From positions 8,804,778-8,868,777 of the forward strand of contig NC_135212.1 of assembly GCF_052324685.1 (NCBI RefSeq): DNA of 64,000 nt, in the 5' to 3' direction. Shown here piece after piece: positions 36,467 through 52,505 of the stretch (position 1 is its first letter; each line of letters starts with the position of its first letter). A program made the position numbers and the translations under genes. Under the pieces are notes generated by a model. That model saw only the letters and a program-made list of their open reading frames with translations, made no database searches and was not told the origin of the DNA. This DNA is from Brachyhypopomus gauderio (taxonomy: Eukaryota; Chordata; Actinopteri; Gymnotiformes; Hypopomidae).

Positions 36467-39400
36467 AATGGAAACATAAATAAATGTAATTACTTACTGA
36501 CACATAACCATCAAAAAGCCAAACAGTTTTATATGAATGGATATTCAAGGACCCATCACATTTGAAGAAAAAGCTAGTCCCCAAAAATCATAATTCATCA
36601 TCTTTATTCAAGGCTGTCAATGATGTACCTGAGAAATAAGAGCATCCTCTGCCTTTTTATGAGGACAAAGAGTGGTCTGAACAGTCACAAACAATGCATT
36701 ATCATCTCCTTTACCACAGCACTCCAGCTGAGGGCAGAGCAGAGACACAATTAAGGGAAGGTCCATTTCACAATTGCATTAAGAATTCAGTGTGTCAGCG
36801 GGCTGGTCTTTGTGACTCACTGTGTCGTGGAAGGCCACCATAACTTTTGAAGCAGCCTGTCGGGTGGGTGTGTCTACCGGATCCACAGCTTTGATGTAGG
36901 CTGCATCATAAAAGTTGATGAGCTCCGTGGAGATCTGGAGAGAGAAAAGTGCCAGGTAGCTTCTTAGGGGTTACTACAGGAAGCACGTGTATGAGTGTGA
37001 GGAGGTTAGCCAGCTGCACCATGATGTTGTTTCTGTTTTGTACTGTACCGTTTCCCTGTTGATGAAGCCCCATATTCCTGCTGCTACCTCACAGGCAAAT
37101 AACATCACTAAACATGTGAAAAACTGAAAAGGGGGATTGGGAAGAGGGAGAGGCACAAAGGAAGAGAATCCATTAGTAGTACCACAGGAAATGAGCAAAT
37201 TAACACCCACATCTGAACACGGCCATCCAAAAGAGCCAGTGCATAGGGGCAGTGGTTACAAAACACGTAATGTGATATTTCAGTGACGTTTCAGCTTCCC
37301 GTCAAAGCAACTATCAACTGGCTTGGTACTCCAGAAGAACGGATGTTTTAGAGTTCAAACCTATAGCCTGTCTAGCAGAATAATCCCCACAGAGCAGTGC
37401 AGAGGATCAGACATAACTGCTCCCTGACGTTGTGAAGGAGAGGTCAGTGTGATGGAGAATATCAGAGAGACAGAGAAGACCCAGGATGGGCATAGGTGCT
37501 CCTTTTTACATTGACTACATACGCCTATATTCACCTATGTACATTCCCCTTTGTACACCTCTGTACATGCAGTATTGTTAAGCGGCATGTGTTCCTCAAG
37601 ATGACCATGCTGCTTCAACACTAAATGTCATTTTAAATTTGATGACCAATTGGCCAATGTCAGGGCAATGTCCAGACCAGGTGAGCACAATTTGCATAAA
37701 AATCCATCCACCCATATGTGTCCACTCATACATTTTTTTTTATGCTCAAACAATCCAGCATCAGCAGTTGTGTCGTATACGCCAGCAATGGACATGGGCT
37801 GTGTTTACTTGAACCGACATGCGGCGTGCTGTCACAGAACGTGTTTATAAACTGAACATTGTATAAACATTGAACATTGTTTATAAACTGAATGGTTCCA
37901 GTTCAGAATTCACAAAAAATATAAACACCTTCATACAAAATACTGTATACATACACCTATATACATACACCTATATAAATTCAATCATCACAGCATAATT
38001 TATGTGCAATATCACTCTTGCTTGTTAGTCTTAAAGCTGTTTAAAGCTGTTTATTCATCACCCAATCTAGTGACATCAATTAAAAAGCGTACATAGAGTT
38101 TAGAGTTAGAGAAACTCCTGAGGTGTTTTTTTAACAGTGAGTAAATAATTAGTACGCTATCATGGTCAGCAATCTGTAGTCTGTTGTTTGGGCCAAGTAG
38201 TACTCACTGTTCCAAGGAGGCACTGAGATTCTTGGATGGCACCATAACAACCAAGGAATCCCACAAACATCATTATTGCTCCAACAGCTATCAGGACGTA
38301 CACACCTACAAGAGTGGCAAAAATGTTGAACATGAACATGAAATGAACATGAGGAATACATTTCAAATGCCTAATTTTTATATTCTTGTCTGTTAGCAGG
38401 TACCAATGACACGTGCCACTGGCTTTTTACAATATTTTTTTTATTATTTAACCTTTTCAGATTCTGTACAACTACCGAAGGGATGTTTCTCAGCCCTTTA
38501 GAATAGTTTATTCCTTTTTAGCATATTGAGTTTGGATTTTTGCCTTTCGGTCCTGTCAGTAATCTGAAATTTTAATTCTAAATAAAAGTCTAATACATTT
38601 AATACATGTGAACAGCAGTAAAATAAATGCAAGGTTTAACAATGTCCCACAATCAATCTATAATATTCATCGTCTAGTCCAACCAGCCTGCTCAAGACAA
38701 CCCATCTTTACAAGACACCCCTTCATCATGTCTTCCTTCTTTCTTTTTGCTAAAATATGCATGTTGTCCCTATAGGACTACATTTCACAGACAATCTTCC
38801 TTTTTGTTTTTCATGCCTGATGTCCAGTTTAAAGAGTAGCTGAGTCCAGACCTGGGACAACAACTGCAACCACAGGAAAGGCTAGACTAAACAGGAACCC
38901 GCCACTTTACAGAGACAGTAGCAATCTCTGCAGCTTTGGACTGGCCTTAACCAAACATGTGGAAAGCTCCTTTGTAGCATCTTAATTAACTGAGAGTCTC
39001 ATTCATTTTCACTCATTCAAGCCACATGTTTGTTTGGTTATCCACGTGCAATTCCAATGTTCAATACCTGAACCTACTTGACAAGTGATGGTAGACAAAA
39101 CGTGAGTATTAAACTCACAGCCAGGCAGCCAAGCTAGAAAATGTATTTTTTGTAAACACTGAAAGACTGTGCTATTCTAACCTCTCATTTCAGCACTATG
39201 CCATAATAAAGTGAGTGGGTGATACTTTGCTGCCAATCAACAGAGAAACTGTAGTGTTCTATGCTGATTAATATGTACTGCTGAATAAATAGGATGCCAT
39301 CCCATCTAATGCAACTCTAAATAAACATTGCCTGCAGCAACTTGAACATTCTAAAAACAACAACACACACACACACACACAGTGCACACATTTGTACATC

Positions 39401-40269
39401 CTCCATGTACCCACACTGCACACGAACAGAGGACAAACGTGCATACATGCTCATGCATACCTTCACAAATATCCACACACATACAAACATAAACAATTCC
39501 AATTCAAACTTGGTTTAATCTAAGTGATTCACAGTAACTATTTAAGTTTCTCAGTGTTTACTGTAATGTTGAGGTAGATGGGCAAAAACAATTAACCAAA
39601 TGTGTCATTCTGACACCAAATGCTTATTGTGTATATTCAGATAGATGGTAGAAGGTACAGTTATGATGTTCAATGTTGAGATTCAATACCAGAGGGGAAC
39701 AGAGAGAAGAGTACTAATAAGACAGAAGAACTAGCATGCGTCTGCTAACCATACATATGTACAACAAGTTGGAGATGAGACAACAAGTTGGAGATGTACA
39801 ACAAGGAGATGAGAGTGACTTCAAACTTTAGTTTTTGAACAGTTCTTAACTGTAATGCTTTGTGCTAGAAACAGCGCAAGGCGTATTTTCGAAGCTATTT
39901 AAACAGCAGTTACAGAATCCAGCATGCTAAAACCATCCGCTGCACATTCTAATTTGTGGAGTAATGAGTACATGGGTAGGGTTTCTTGAATCATGCATGG
40001 GTGTGCAGTAGAATCCCAGAGAAGGCTTGAAGGGTTCCTTGGGTGGGCCAATCCAGCTGCACGGGCCTTTTAAATCAAAACAGTGCGTTGGTGCTATAAA
40101 AAGCAAAGGGCGGAGGGAACTGAAGTTTCTCCTTGTAGTTAAACCAAATGGAAGGACGGTCCTGCACAAATTAATGGCTACAAGTTAGAGGCCACAGTAA
40201 GACAAGCAGCATGGCCCAATGAACTCTATGTGAATCCTCAGCAGCCGAAACAGTCACTGCGTTGAATCT

Positions 40270-40341
<72 letters not shown>

Positions 40342-43304
40342 CAAGGGTGTAGTTTGAACACACCCTGTGGTAACATTTTGGTCCCCGTAGTCTGTTTAAA
40401 GTTAGGGTCACTCTCCACCATAAGGGTGTGGTTCCATAAACATGAAAGAGCAGACATTGGTGCAGTGGAAGACATTTTAAAAAAAGAATGTACAGTTTTA
40501 GGATTATTAAGCAGAGATATTTTCTAAATAATTGTCTTCAATGTAACTCCTTAAAAAGCTTGTCTGTTTCTCTGTTCATTTATGCTGTACAGGACTTGAA
40601 ACTTGAAAGACTAAAGCAACATGACAAGGACAAGCTTAAGGTCATTAATTCTTCACTTTCATAGCCAGTGTGTGAGTTGTTCATTTTAAATATCAGTATT
40701 TGGGGGGTTTAGCAGAACACTCCATTGCTTAAAGACAATAAATGTTGCACGCAAATTCCAGTGACGTTAAAGCTTAAAAAAAGTGTATAAGATATCACCA
40801 CAGGCATATAAAACCACAAATATTCCATATTCAATTCTAAAACAAATCTCACCTTGGAGGGACCATGGACATCATTATTTACAGTAATAACAAGGCATCT
40901 GACATACGTTATTCCAAGTGGCAAATACAACCATTGATGCACCTTAATAAGACTCAAAACTAACCAAATATTTACTAATATGCATATAAAATATAATAAA
41001 TTATTTATCTGTCACACACAAACACACACACAGACAAACATGCTATCCATAAATGCTTCCATAAGATCTCAGCTTATTCAGATGAGTAAAGACAACAAGT
41101 GCCTCATTATATTGAACAGCAGAAAATCAACATGCAGAGAGAACTGATTGGTCTAAATCTTTGAGCTACATCAGGTGCAGACAGGCTATCTTAGACAAGA
41201 GGCGGCACAGAGATATACAATATAAGATGAGCTGAAATAGGAAATAGCTAATTACACTGAATACTAACTACTGCATACCATGTATGTTTATAAAAAATTA
41301 CTATTTCACATTACTGGAAATTAACCTTTGGGTGAATCAGAGTCTGACTTACTGATATAAAAAGTTCCTGGAGCCTGGTTTCCTTCAAAGTTAAGCATCA
41401 GCAAGTTGCTGGTTTGTGTGTCATGGCGGAGCCACAGAGCTATACCCAAAATAACACCCCCAGCCAGCTGAAAGGGAGAAAGAAAAACACACAACACATA
41501 TTAACAGACAGCTCTTCAGGACATAAACCATGATTTGGTTAAAGATCATTTTCAGAGGTCACCTCTTCCACAAATAATAGGACCGGATGTTTTTTGTCCC
41601 ATATCCGTTTTTCGTGCAACGTTTGTGCAACCTCTAAAAGGGGGCAAAAGGTGTATCTTGGTTTCAGGATGTCAGCTGTTTATGATGGCACATTACACAT
41701 CTCCATTCAATTGTCCGCTAAAGAGCAGGAACCCAGAGTTCCAGTGAATGAGTCAAGGAAGCCAGTCAAGAATATTCCTGCAGTCATCCCAAAATCGGCC
41801 AGTGGTGCATAATAAGAGGAAACTATACACCCCAATCATAATGGTTTGGGTTTCTTATATTAGATCCACAAACTGATATGGTGTATGAGGAGACGCCACA
41901 CTTTTCTTGCTGCTAAATGTTAAAATAAGGCCATAAAACAAAAGAGAGCAAACTTTTGCTTTTCAGTGCTGAGTAGATACAGTATATAGGACAGTGAAGA
42001 GTGCAGACCTACAATTGACAGAAATTCTAAAATTACAAATTACAGAGACACACAGGTTCTATTATTATTGCATTTAATTTAGCCAAAGTATCTTTAAATC
42101 AAGCGTCTGCTTATTTTGTGTTATTAGAGACCACATGAAAGTATCTTCTCTGGTCAGGGTTTAGAGAACCATCCAGTGCTGGGTAAAACTACTCCATCAA
42201 GACCTCTTTTTTTATCATCAAACCACCATTATCACAAGGTTTATCCTTTCATAATGAGGCTAATATGAGAAATTGTTAAAAATTAAGAAATAGTATAAGG
42301 AAAATAGTAAATATATAAAAGCATGACAGAATGACACAAAATTGGACTCTATAATTAGAATGCAGCCATTAGTGTGGAAATAAAATTATGAGATATCTGA
42401 CTCCATAATTAATGTGATCATGGTTTAAGAAGCTCCAGAGCCTTTTATAGTGTGAGAACTGTGTTCTTTTCATGTTGCATTTTTAAATAATCATAAAAGT
42501 TCATATGCTTTTATGATTATTTAAAAATGCAACATGAAAAGAACACAGTTCTCACACTATAAAAGGCTCTGGAGCCAGGAACAAACACACTCACTATATA
42601 GGCAAAAAATCACACACGTACACATTTGGCATGCACACTTCTATTCTGGCAAGACTGTGTTCCTGTTCTTAGAATGTCCTCAGTGTGTACAGCCTCAAAT
42701 GTAGACACAGCTCACCCTACGTTTGCTTTAGCAAACAGTGTAGCATAGGAGAAAAATCCCAATGTTTATAATGTTCACCTGCTTTTTGTGGCTATGTCTA
42801 AATGAATACCAGAATAATACTCTTTGACACATTTACAGTGAATGAAATAAAGAATAGTGATATTGTTTTATTGGTTTTAGGAATTGGCTTGGTCTTTATG
42901 TAAATACCTTTATATTAGTCATTTTTCAGACAGAGTACCATAAGAAATAGCAGGATTTCAGGATTACAGGTTACTTTAAAATGTAAAAACTTCATAGCAA
43001 AAGCAGGAAGCAATGTCAGAATACCAGCCGATGACAGTTTGTCATCAGGAGAAAAGCGTTTGAAGAAAACGTCCAGAAATAATAAAACATTTACTTGACA
43101 GACAGAAAAATATAAGAATTTGTGTCACTGAATGCTGAATAATTCGAGAAGAACTCTGAACTGGATTGAGAGAGTAAAATGCAATATCATTCTTGTTTAA
43201 AAGTTGCCTTAATGAATACGAATAATCAAAGAACTCACCCAAAAAATGAAATTGAAGAAAAACAGCATGTACTTAATGCACAGAGAACAGCCTGTAACAG
43301 CCAT
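36193..43304 (-). CDS. cd81: CD81 tetraspanin
   Basis: Eight exons (43304-43239, 41467-41353, 38305-38208, 37123-37049, 36934-36821, 36727-36629, 36431-36348, 36258-36193) join in phase to a complete 238-residue protein, close to the 236 residues of human CD81. Identity is clear from [16 protein letters not shown], the TM2 block [20 protein letters not shown] with [12 protein letters not shown], and [12 protein letters not shown]. The large extracellular loop has CCG at 159-161 plus C177 and C191, the expected four cysteines. Four membrane segments lie near 12-35, 63-85, 90-112 and 204-226. Membrane-proximal cysteines (C6, C9 and the LCCSIRN tail) fit palmitoylation. CD81 organises tetraspanin microdomains and partners integrins and immunoglobulin-superfamily proteins. 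The loop between TM3 and TM4 is the most divergent part, as expected. Teleosts have duplicates, and I cannot tell cd81a from cd81b. Confidence 0.97.
36433..36464. repeat. (GA)n abutting a cd81 splice acceptor
   Basis: On the cd81 strand this (CT)n run is itself the polypyrimidine tract of the acceptor before the exon starting at 36,431. Confidence 0.9.
40274..40340. repeat. (GT)n microsatellite in cd81 intron 2
   Basis: About 67 bp of GT repeat ends in GCGCGCAC. The alternating purine-pyrimidine pattern can adopt Z-DNA. It lies between the exons at 41,353 and 38,305. Confidence 0.95.
42432..42575. repeat. Perfect 68-bp inverted repeat in cd81 intron 1
   Basis: The arms 42,432-42,499 and 42,508-42,575 are exact reverse complements over 68 bp, separated by an 8-bp spacer TTCATATG that is partly self-complementary. 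The outermost bases read GCTCCAGAGC. There is no mismatch, so the structure arose recently or is kept by gene conversion. I see no target duplication or transposon ends. A transcript would form a long, perfect hairpin. Confidence 0.97.
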
Positions 43305-44532
43305 GATAGGGCGAGATGAGATCCTGCGGAGTTCAAAATCAAACGCTGCGTTGCTGGTTCTAGGAGCGCATCCACTGTTTGACGCTGCTCGCAGTTGGGT
43401 CTAGTTTCCATCCAGGAATGGGCAACGTGGTTTTGGAAGGATATGCTACAGAATATGCCTGTACACAGGACATGACTAATTACGGGCCAGCTTAGTGTAG
43501 TAGACGGGCGACTACTTAGCAAACGTTCTGAGCAATCAGAAAGTAACATTATAACAGAAACTGATGTTTTGACGCAATTTTGTTAACGAAGCAAAATTAA
43601 GATTATAGTTATACCGGATAAAGTAGTTATCGAAGTTTTATTAGTATATTTTATTATCAGATAACCCTGTTATTTAAGCATTATGCTGAATACGTTTATA
43701 CTGAAAAAATCGGTTTATATAATTCTATCTCTTTGTCAAGACAATAAGACAACAATAAAAAACATGTTTGGGATATTTTTTCTGAAGGTATTCCGCTCTT
43801 GTCCCGATACGACCGCACTTCCTTTGCACTGTAATTTAGAGTCTACAGTCACCACATGGATGTTTCTAATATTCACATTGTCCGGAGGATTTAGGACTGT
43901 TATATTATTACCATTCAGATCTTTACCCATTATGGAGATATGAAATAATCAGGGTTGCAGGCGAGTAACTGCAGTGCATTTTAATAAGAGATATTCAAAA
44001 TTGTAGTGAAGTACACAGGCTTTCATAGAAACCTTTTCAATACAAACCTGTGTACTCCACAATAATTCTTACAGTCTTGAACCTCTTTCTGTCTCTCGTT
44101 TTTCTCAAGCTTTTTTCTGTTCCTAATTTTATCACCACGGCCCTCTTGTGCTGTTTGTCCATCACTACTATGCCCGGTCGGTTAGATCATTATCATTTGA
44201 CTGGAGAACAGATTGGAGATTTGAGAACAGGGGACTGTTGAGTGCTACTACCCAAGCAACCCCAGTGTGAGAGGGTAAATGCAGAATATGTGGTAACTAT
44301 GGACATATTTTGAAACATGCAGCTTCCTGTAGCTACTCCATAAATGGCAGAGCAGATCTCACCTCCCACTGAAATATGACTGCAAATACAACCACAAAAG
44401 ACTCATTCTTGAATTCTTGATTGGACATCTAAATGTGAAATATACAAAATATACAGGTTTCAGTATTATAGAGACCACACATTTGTTTATGTAATATTAT
44501 ATTATGTATTATCTCATGACATTACTATATGA
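43305..44532. other. Region between cd81 and the SAMD3-like copy
   Basis: The cd81 promoter and 5' UTR should lie just above 43,304. No TATA box or strong CpG cluster is visible. A plus-strand segment around 44,160-44,400 (GAGAGGGTAAATGCAGAATA) may be an upstream relic of the neighbouring broken gene, but this is weak. Confidence 0.4.
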
Positions 44533-47241
44533 GCCAATGCGTGACATAAATGCAGCTCCTTCACCAAGTATGTTATATTTACAGAAAAAGTGGCCATTTC
44601 TCTTCATGCAGAAGTGTTTACTACAGCACTGTTGCACATTGACAGGAATTGAGCTAGAATCAAAACTACGAGAAACACTTGCTGGGAAGGGGAAAAGAGT
44701 TCTGCAGTATTTCAATAATCAGCTTTTGATATGGAAAAAGGAAGTGAAGACAGTCCTTTATGGACTTGAGAGACAGATGGAAGACATGGACTCGACTTGC
44801 TGCAATGTTAGTCATGATTGTTTACTTTAAAGAAAATGAAGACGCCCGTTTCCTCTTGGTTGATGTAAATATATATTTTTTTACAATATTGCCATACTCA
44901 GATTTATTGCCTTGAATATGAATATGGTACTTGTGATTTCTAACAGTGTTGCCTGTTTATTTTGTGTTGCAGGAGACTTCCACCCAAGCAGATGTAGAGG
45001 TCCAGATTGCCCTGACTTGTCATGCTTGGTAAGATCCCAGTACTGGACAGTACACAACACACATCTTTAAGGGGTTACTTCACATAGGATAGCCATTGTG
45101 TGCTGACAGCTGGATTAGAGAGATCATGAGACCACGTGAAAATTCATATTGTAAAATTATTGCTCAAAAGCATCAGTGAGCAGATGCAAAAGTCATGCAC
45201 TTGTCTTTGTTCAGGAGGTCCTGAGTCCATATAAATAAATAAATATAAAAATGTGAAAAATATGACCAGCTAACTGGATAACAAAATACAAGTTTCGTCA
45301 ATATCAATTGTTAAGTCAATAATTGCAAGAGGTGCTGGAAATTGATTAGTGATGTACCAACATTTAAGGTGTGACCTTATGTTGGTTATGTAATGTCTGT
45401 TAATATTGCATGCCACATTTAAGAGGTTTTATGCTATTCTGCTTTCTATGTAAAATTTTAAAGCCTATCAAGTTGAATGATGTGCAGTGTCAACTTATTT
45501 CTCAGGTGAGTCCATTCTGGGAGCAAAGAAGTTGATGCTGTCCATTCAGGGCAAATTAGTCCTCCAACTGAGTGATCATTCAGATTTCGCTTCTGCTCTG
45601 GCTGTTTTCTTGGGGTCATACTATGTGTTCAACATTGAATATCCAGCGGAGGCAGCCACATCACTGGAATTTATCCAGAGGTTAGCACTTTTTGTTCACT
45701 CTGGATGAGAACAATACTCAATTACTTATGTAACCACCTACTCAACTAGTTTTACTACTTAATATAAAGAATTTTTTTACTTAATTTCTTTGCCTCATCA
45801 TTTTAAAAAGAAAAATGTATTACTCTTCCTCACATAGCCAATAATGTGCTTACTGAAATAATTTTGATCCATTTTTTAAATATTTTGACATATGCTTGAT
45901 TTTCATTACAGCACTGCTTGAAGGTTGTTGCACAACAACTTGAAGTTAAAATTCTTACCCACAGTGTTTGCTGGTCCATGTGAGTGTAATACATACACCA
46001 AATCTGAACCGTTAACTCCTTCCCTGTCTGTACATACTTCATTCAGTTTGGAGCAGTAGACTTGAAGCTCTTGTTTTCATAAAAGGTAGGTAGGTAGGTA
46101 GATACTTTATTGATCCTGAAGGAAATTTAGCAGCCAGTAGCAGTTACACAATAACAAATCACAGTAATGGACACGCACAAACAATTTAACAATAACTTAT
46201 GACATTAACAAACAATACAAATACTATACAAGTGTGCAAGTATCTCGACCAGAGATAGGAGGTAGTGCAGTATAAGAGAAATTTGGTAAAACTGGAACTA
46301 GTATAAATTGCAATGTCCAGTAGTGTAAATGTATGGGATGTACTGTAAAAGTGTCAAAGTGTCCAGGAGTGTGAATGTATGGGATGTACTGTAAAAGTGT
46401 CAAAGTGTCCAGGAGTGTGAATGTACGAACAATGTACGGAATGTATGGACATACAGTAAAAAATGTTCAGGACATACAGTCAAATGACCAGTGTTCAGAA
46501 GGGCAGATGAACTCTAAGGTAGTGCAGGTAGCAAATAAATAAATAAATAAACTGTTGTGCGACAGAAGAGACTCATTCCTCATCTGTCCCCCTCCCTCTT
46601 CTGACTCCACTGGGAGGAGTTGAAGAGTCTAATGGCTCTCGGGACAAAGGATTTCCTGAGTCTGTCTGTAGAGCTGCTCTGTGACAGGAACCTGCCACTG
46701 AACTTGCTCCTTTGGTCCACAATGATGGTGTGCAGTGGGTGACCGTCATCTTCCATGATGGAGAGCAGTTTGTGCAGTGTTCTCCTCTCCGCCACCGTAA
46801 CCACAGAGTCCAGCTCCACACCAACTTCAGACCCTGTATGCCTGACCAGCTTGTCCAGTCGCATCTCATCCCTCTTTTTGATACTCCCTCCCCAGCACAC
46901 CACAGCGTAGAAGAGACAGCTGGACACTACAGTCTGATAGACCATCTGCAGGAGCTTCCTACAGATGTTGAAGGACCCCAGCCTCCTCAGAAAAAAAGAG
47001 GAAGGTAATGGAACAAATGTTGTGGATGTATTACACTTGCATTAAAACTATGTTGGTCGCTATTACTTTGACCAAGTTTTTCTCTTTGGTTGGAGTAATG
47101 TTATATGTCTGTTGCATTTACAGATTTTTTGTCGGGATAAATCCAGAGCACAGTAAATGCGCTTCCAAGTTCCAGGAGAGCAGAAAAACGGGCATGATGG
47201 TCCAGGGAAAGAATGAATCCCTTAATCCGCATGTGGCATAA
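44533..47241 (+). pseudogene. SAMD3-like gene copy, frameshifted
   Basis: Four exon-like blocks lie in order: 44,533-44,864 (WPFLFMQKCLLQH, AGKGKRVLQYFNNQLL), 44,973-45,028 (ETSTQADVEVQIAL), 45,506-45,680 (FASALAVFLGSYYVFNIEYP, TSLEFIQR) and 47,124-47,241 (FFVGINPEHSKCASK to a stop). I recall this as the C-terminal region of a fish multigene family annotated SAMD3-like; function is unknown to me. Block 1 changes frame near 44,807-44,813, just before MIVYFKENEDARFLLVD, and block 2 needs another frame to join block 3. It is therefore probably dead. The N-terminal part was not found. A LINE fragment sits in the last intron. Confidence 0.6.
46085..46990 (-). mobile_element. LINE 3' fragment with ORF2 C-terminus
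   Basis: The element's 3' end (at 46,085) is a (CTAC)n tail after TTCAGGATCAATAAAGTATC on the minus strand, common in fish L2/Rex-type LINEs. The minus-strand frame at 46,580-46,945 reads MVYQTVVSSCLFYAVVCWGG, later VAERRTLHKLLSIM and SFVPRAIRLFNSS, the typical ORF2 C-terminal region beyond the reverse transcriptase. The frame is still open, so the insertion is fairly young but 5'-truncated. It lies in the last intron of the SAMD3-like copy, in the opposite direction. Confidence 0.85.
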
Positions 47242-47540
47242 TTCATCAGGGGCTTCATTGCGTATGACTGGCAGAACTGAGAGCAGGTGAGACTGTTAAT
47301 TAGGTACTTGCACAAGATAGTACTGTGTAACTTCTGCTTTAAGCAGCGTGTGCGTAACAATATCCACCTGTGTATAAAGCCCTCTTTGGACAATCATTGA
47401 GACTTGCAGTATTTTTTATCCTATACCCGCTCACCACTGATTTTTACCTTGAATACTTTCAATAAAGACTTTACTTTAGAGTTCAAGTTTATTATTAGCC
47501 CTTAATCACTGTTTGGCAGGGTAGTGGGACAAATGCCCTT

Positions 47541-47546
<6 letters not shown>

Positions 47547-47595
<49 letters not shown>
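47547..47595. repeat. (GT)n microsatellite
   Basis: About 49 bp of GT repeat in intergenic DNA. Confidence 0.95.
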
Positions 47596-47597
<2 letters not shown>

Positions 47598-48335
47598 CGT
47601 ACTAGGCTACTACCCTTCTGTGTAGTGTACTTAGTGGTAAAAACATTTTGTGGTATTTCTAATGAGAGGTAAAGAATCAACTAAAATTGTCATAGAGCCA
47701 CCAGTCTTGTCTATACATTTCTACATCAATAACTAATTACTTTTCTTTTCCTCTGCAAGCAAGAATAATTCCCACAGGATTCCAAGCCCAGAAAGGAGGA
47801 ATTTAATTGCCTTTATTTCTAAAGCTTTTTGTGCTTTTATACAGTTCCACATTTAATATTTCACCTTGTATTAAAATGTTCAAATGTTCTAAAATGTTTT
47901 AAAATATTCAAAGCAATACAATAAATAGAATTTTGTGGGACAACAATGTCGTCTTCATTTTACAGTATATAATCCTTTTTACAGTAATTAATTTACTATA
48001 TTAAAATGAATACAGTCATTTTAAGCTGTCAAGCTCTTACAGTAGTTTAATAATTGCTGTAATAGAAAATACAGCACCCTATTACTAAAAATTACAGTAT
48101 TTTGTAAGTACTGTAATTAAATGTACAGTATGCATACTGTGAAATTGATTACAGCAATTTACTAGCTAATTGCTGCCAGCAAGTTACAGTACATTTCACA
48201 GTGATCTTTTTACAGTGCAGGTTTAAGTAGTATAGAGACCACACAATTGTTTATGTAACATAGATTACATATTTGTATATGTAGCATAGTATAGTGAGAT
48301 GTATATATAGTGAAATATATATATTTAAATTTGAT
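47596..48335. other. AT-rich intergenic DNA
   Basis: Between 47,960 and 48,215 the motif TTACAGTA/TACTGTAA occurs many times in both orientations (for example TTTACAGTATATAA, TTACAGTAATT, TTACAGTACATTTCACAGTG). This suggests a degenerate AT-rich repeat with internal dyads. No gene is seen. Confidence 0.5.
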
Positions 48336-48610
48336 TTGATTTAAATAAAATCAAATCAAAGTTTATTTGTATAGCACTTTTCACAACACATGTTGTCACA
48401 AAGCGCTTTACAGGATTTACAAGGTTAACAATACTATGAGTCCAGAACCCTAATGAGCAAGCCAAAGGCGACAGTGGCGAGGAAAAACTCCCTATGATGG
48501 TGGGGAATAGGAAGAAACCTTGGGAGAACCAAGACTCAAAAAGGAACCCATCCTCCATTGGGCGGCCCATTAACACACAAATTACACAAAATACAGACAA
48601 ATACACAAGT
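48336..48610 (-). mobile_element. Interspersed fish repeat (retroelement 3' end?)
   Basis: A (TTTGAT)n-like tail precedes GTTTATTTGTATAGCACTTT, and further on come GCAAGCCAAAGGCGACAGTG and GAAACCTTGGGAGAACCAAG. I recognise these phrases from a very abundant fish genomic repeat. The tail suggests a non-LTR retroelement end on the minus strand. I cannot name the family. Confidence 0.6.
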
Positions 48611-48686
48611 CACACAAATCACACAATCAGACTAAGTAAAAGGTAAAAATGAAAGTTTTGGGTTTTTATATTGTCACTGTATTTAC

Positions 48687-48687
48687 C

Positions 48688-48773
<86 letters not shown>
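48687..48773. repeat. (AT)n microsatellite
   Basis: About 87 bp of AT repeat with one GT interruption near 48,707. Confidence 0.95.
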
Positions 48774-48774
<1 letters not shown>

Positions 48775-49356
48775 TTTAGAATTTATTTGGACTGCCAATG
48801 TGATACAGTCAGAATGCAGAAATAAGAAAACACATACACTGCCTTTGTGTCAGGATAACATTCAGTAAAGCAAACCATGTGGACCATGTGTGATGCCATT
48901 ACAGATGGGATTGGGTTTGCAAAGGATTAAGACCCTTTGAGATACATTACAAGACTACATGTATGTATGCATGTATGCACATGTATACTGGTGCTGAATG
49001 AATTATTCACTACTTCTGACTTACTCTGAATTACTTTTCACTTCGAGATGAACTGCAGGTCTTATGTGGCATATTTGTACTGCAGGCTCTTCCAGACCTA
49101 TAGCCTACTGTGCTGCATTCAAAAGTAATTTCATTGAATAACCCCAGAAATACTGTAGTGTCACATTTTTTTTTATTCTAAATTGGGAGGTGTAGTTATA
49201 ACTTTAAGCACTTATTTGATGATCCAGTTCACCCGCTCGTATTTTGACTGCAGGGCTGAATGTGAGCAGGTTTACCACAGGAGCAAATCAATGCACGCGT
49301 TAGTCCAGAGGGGGTTGGCATGTCTGTCTGCTCCTGAGAGTACTTGGTTGTGTAAA

Positions 49357-52191
<2,835 letters not shown>

Positions 52192-52499
52192 ACAAGAGGA
52201 AATCGCTGAATGTCTTCAAAAAATCTGTTTGTCTCCAGATTTTTGTATTGCTGACTGCAGAAGAAAATGTAAAAATTTCCTTTACTGAATGACAGGGCAA
52301 GACCAAACAAACAATCCAAAACAAAACTGAAGGCATAAATCGATTATTTTAATTTTTCTGTGCCAAGCAATTTAGACTTGTATAGGTAGTAAAAACTTTC
52401 CCCATTTCCTATCATAATGTAGACATTTTGAAAAATAATAATTGTGTGTTATGTAGAAATTTCCAGTATTACATGAATGCAAATACTTTGCCCGATATC

Positions 52500-52505
52500 A
52501 ATAAA
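52500..52505 (+). promoter_or_regulatory. Candidate poly(A) signal of C11orf58
   Basis: AATAAA lies about 310 bp after the stop codon. Confidence 0.5.

Noticed and set aside
49183-49356. Upstream in-frame extension of the C11orf58 protein
   Set aside because: The frame is open to an earlier ATG, but the family starts at MSSSGER-like sequence and the extension has no recognisable conservation.
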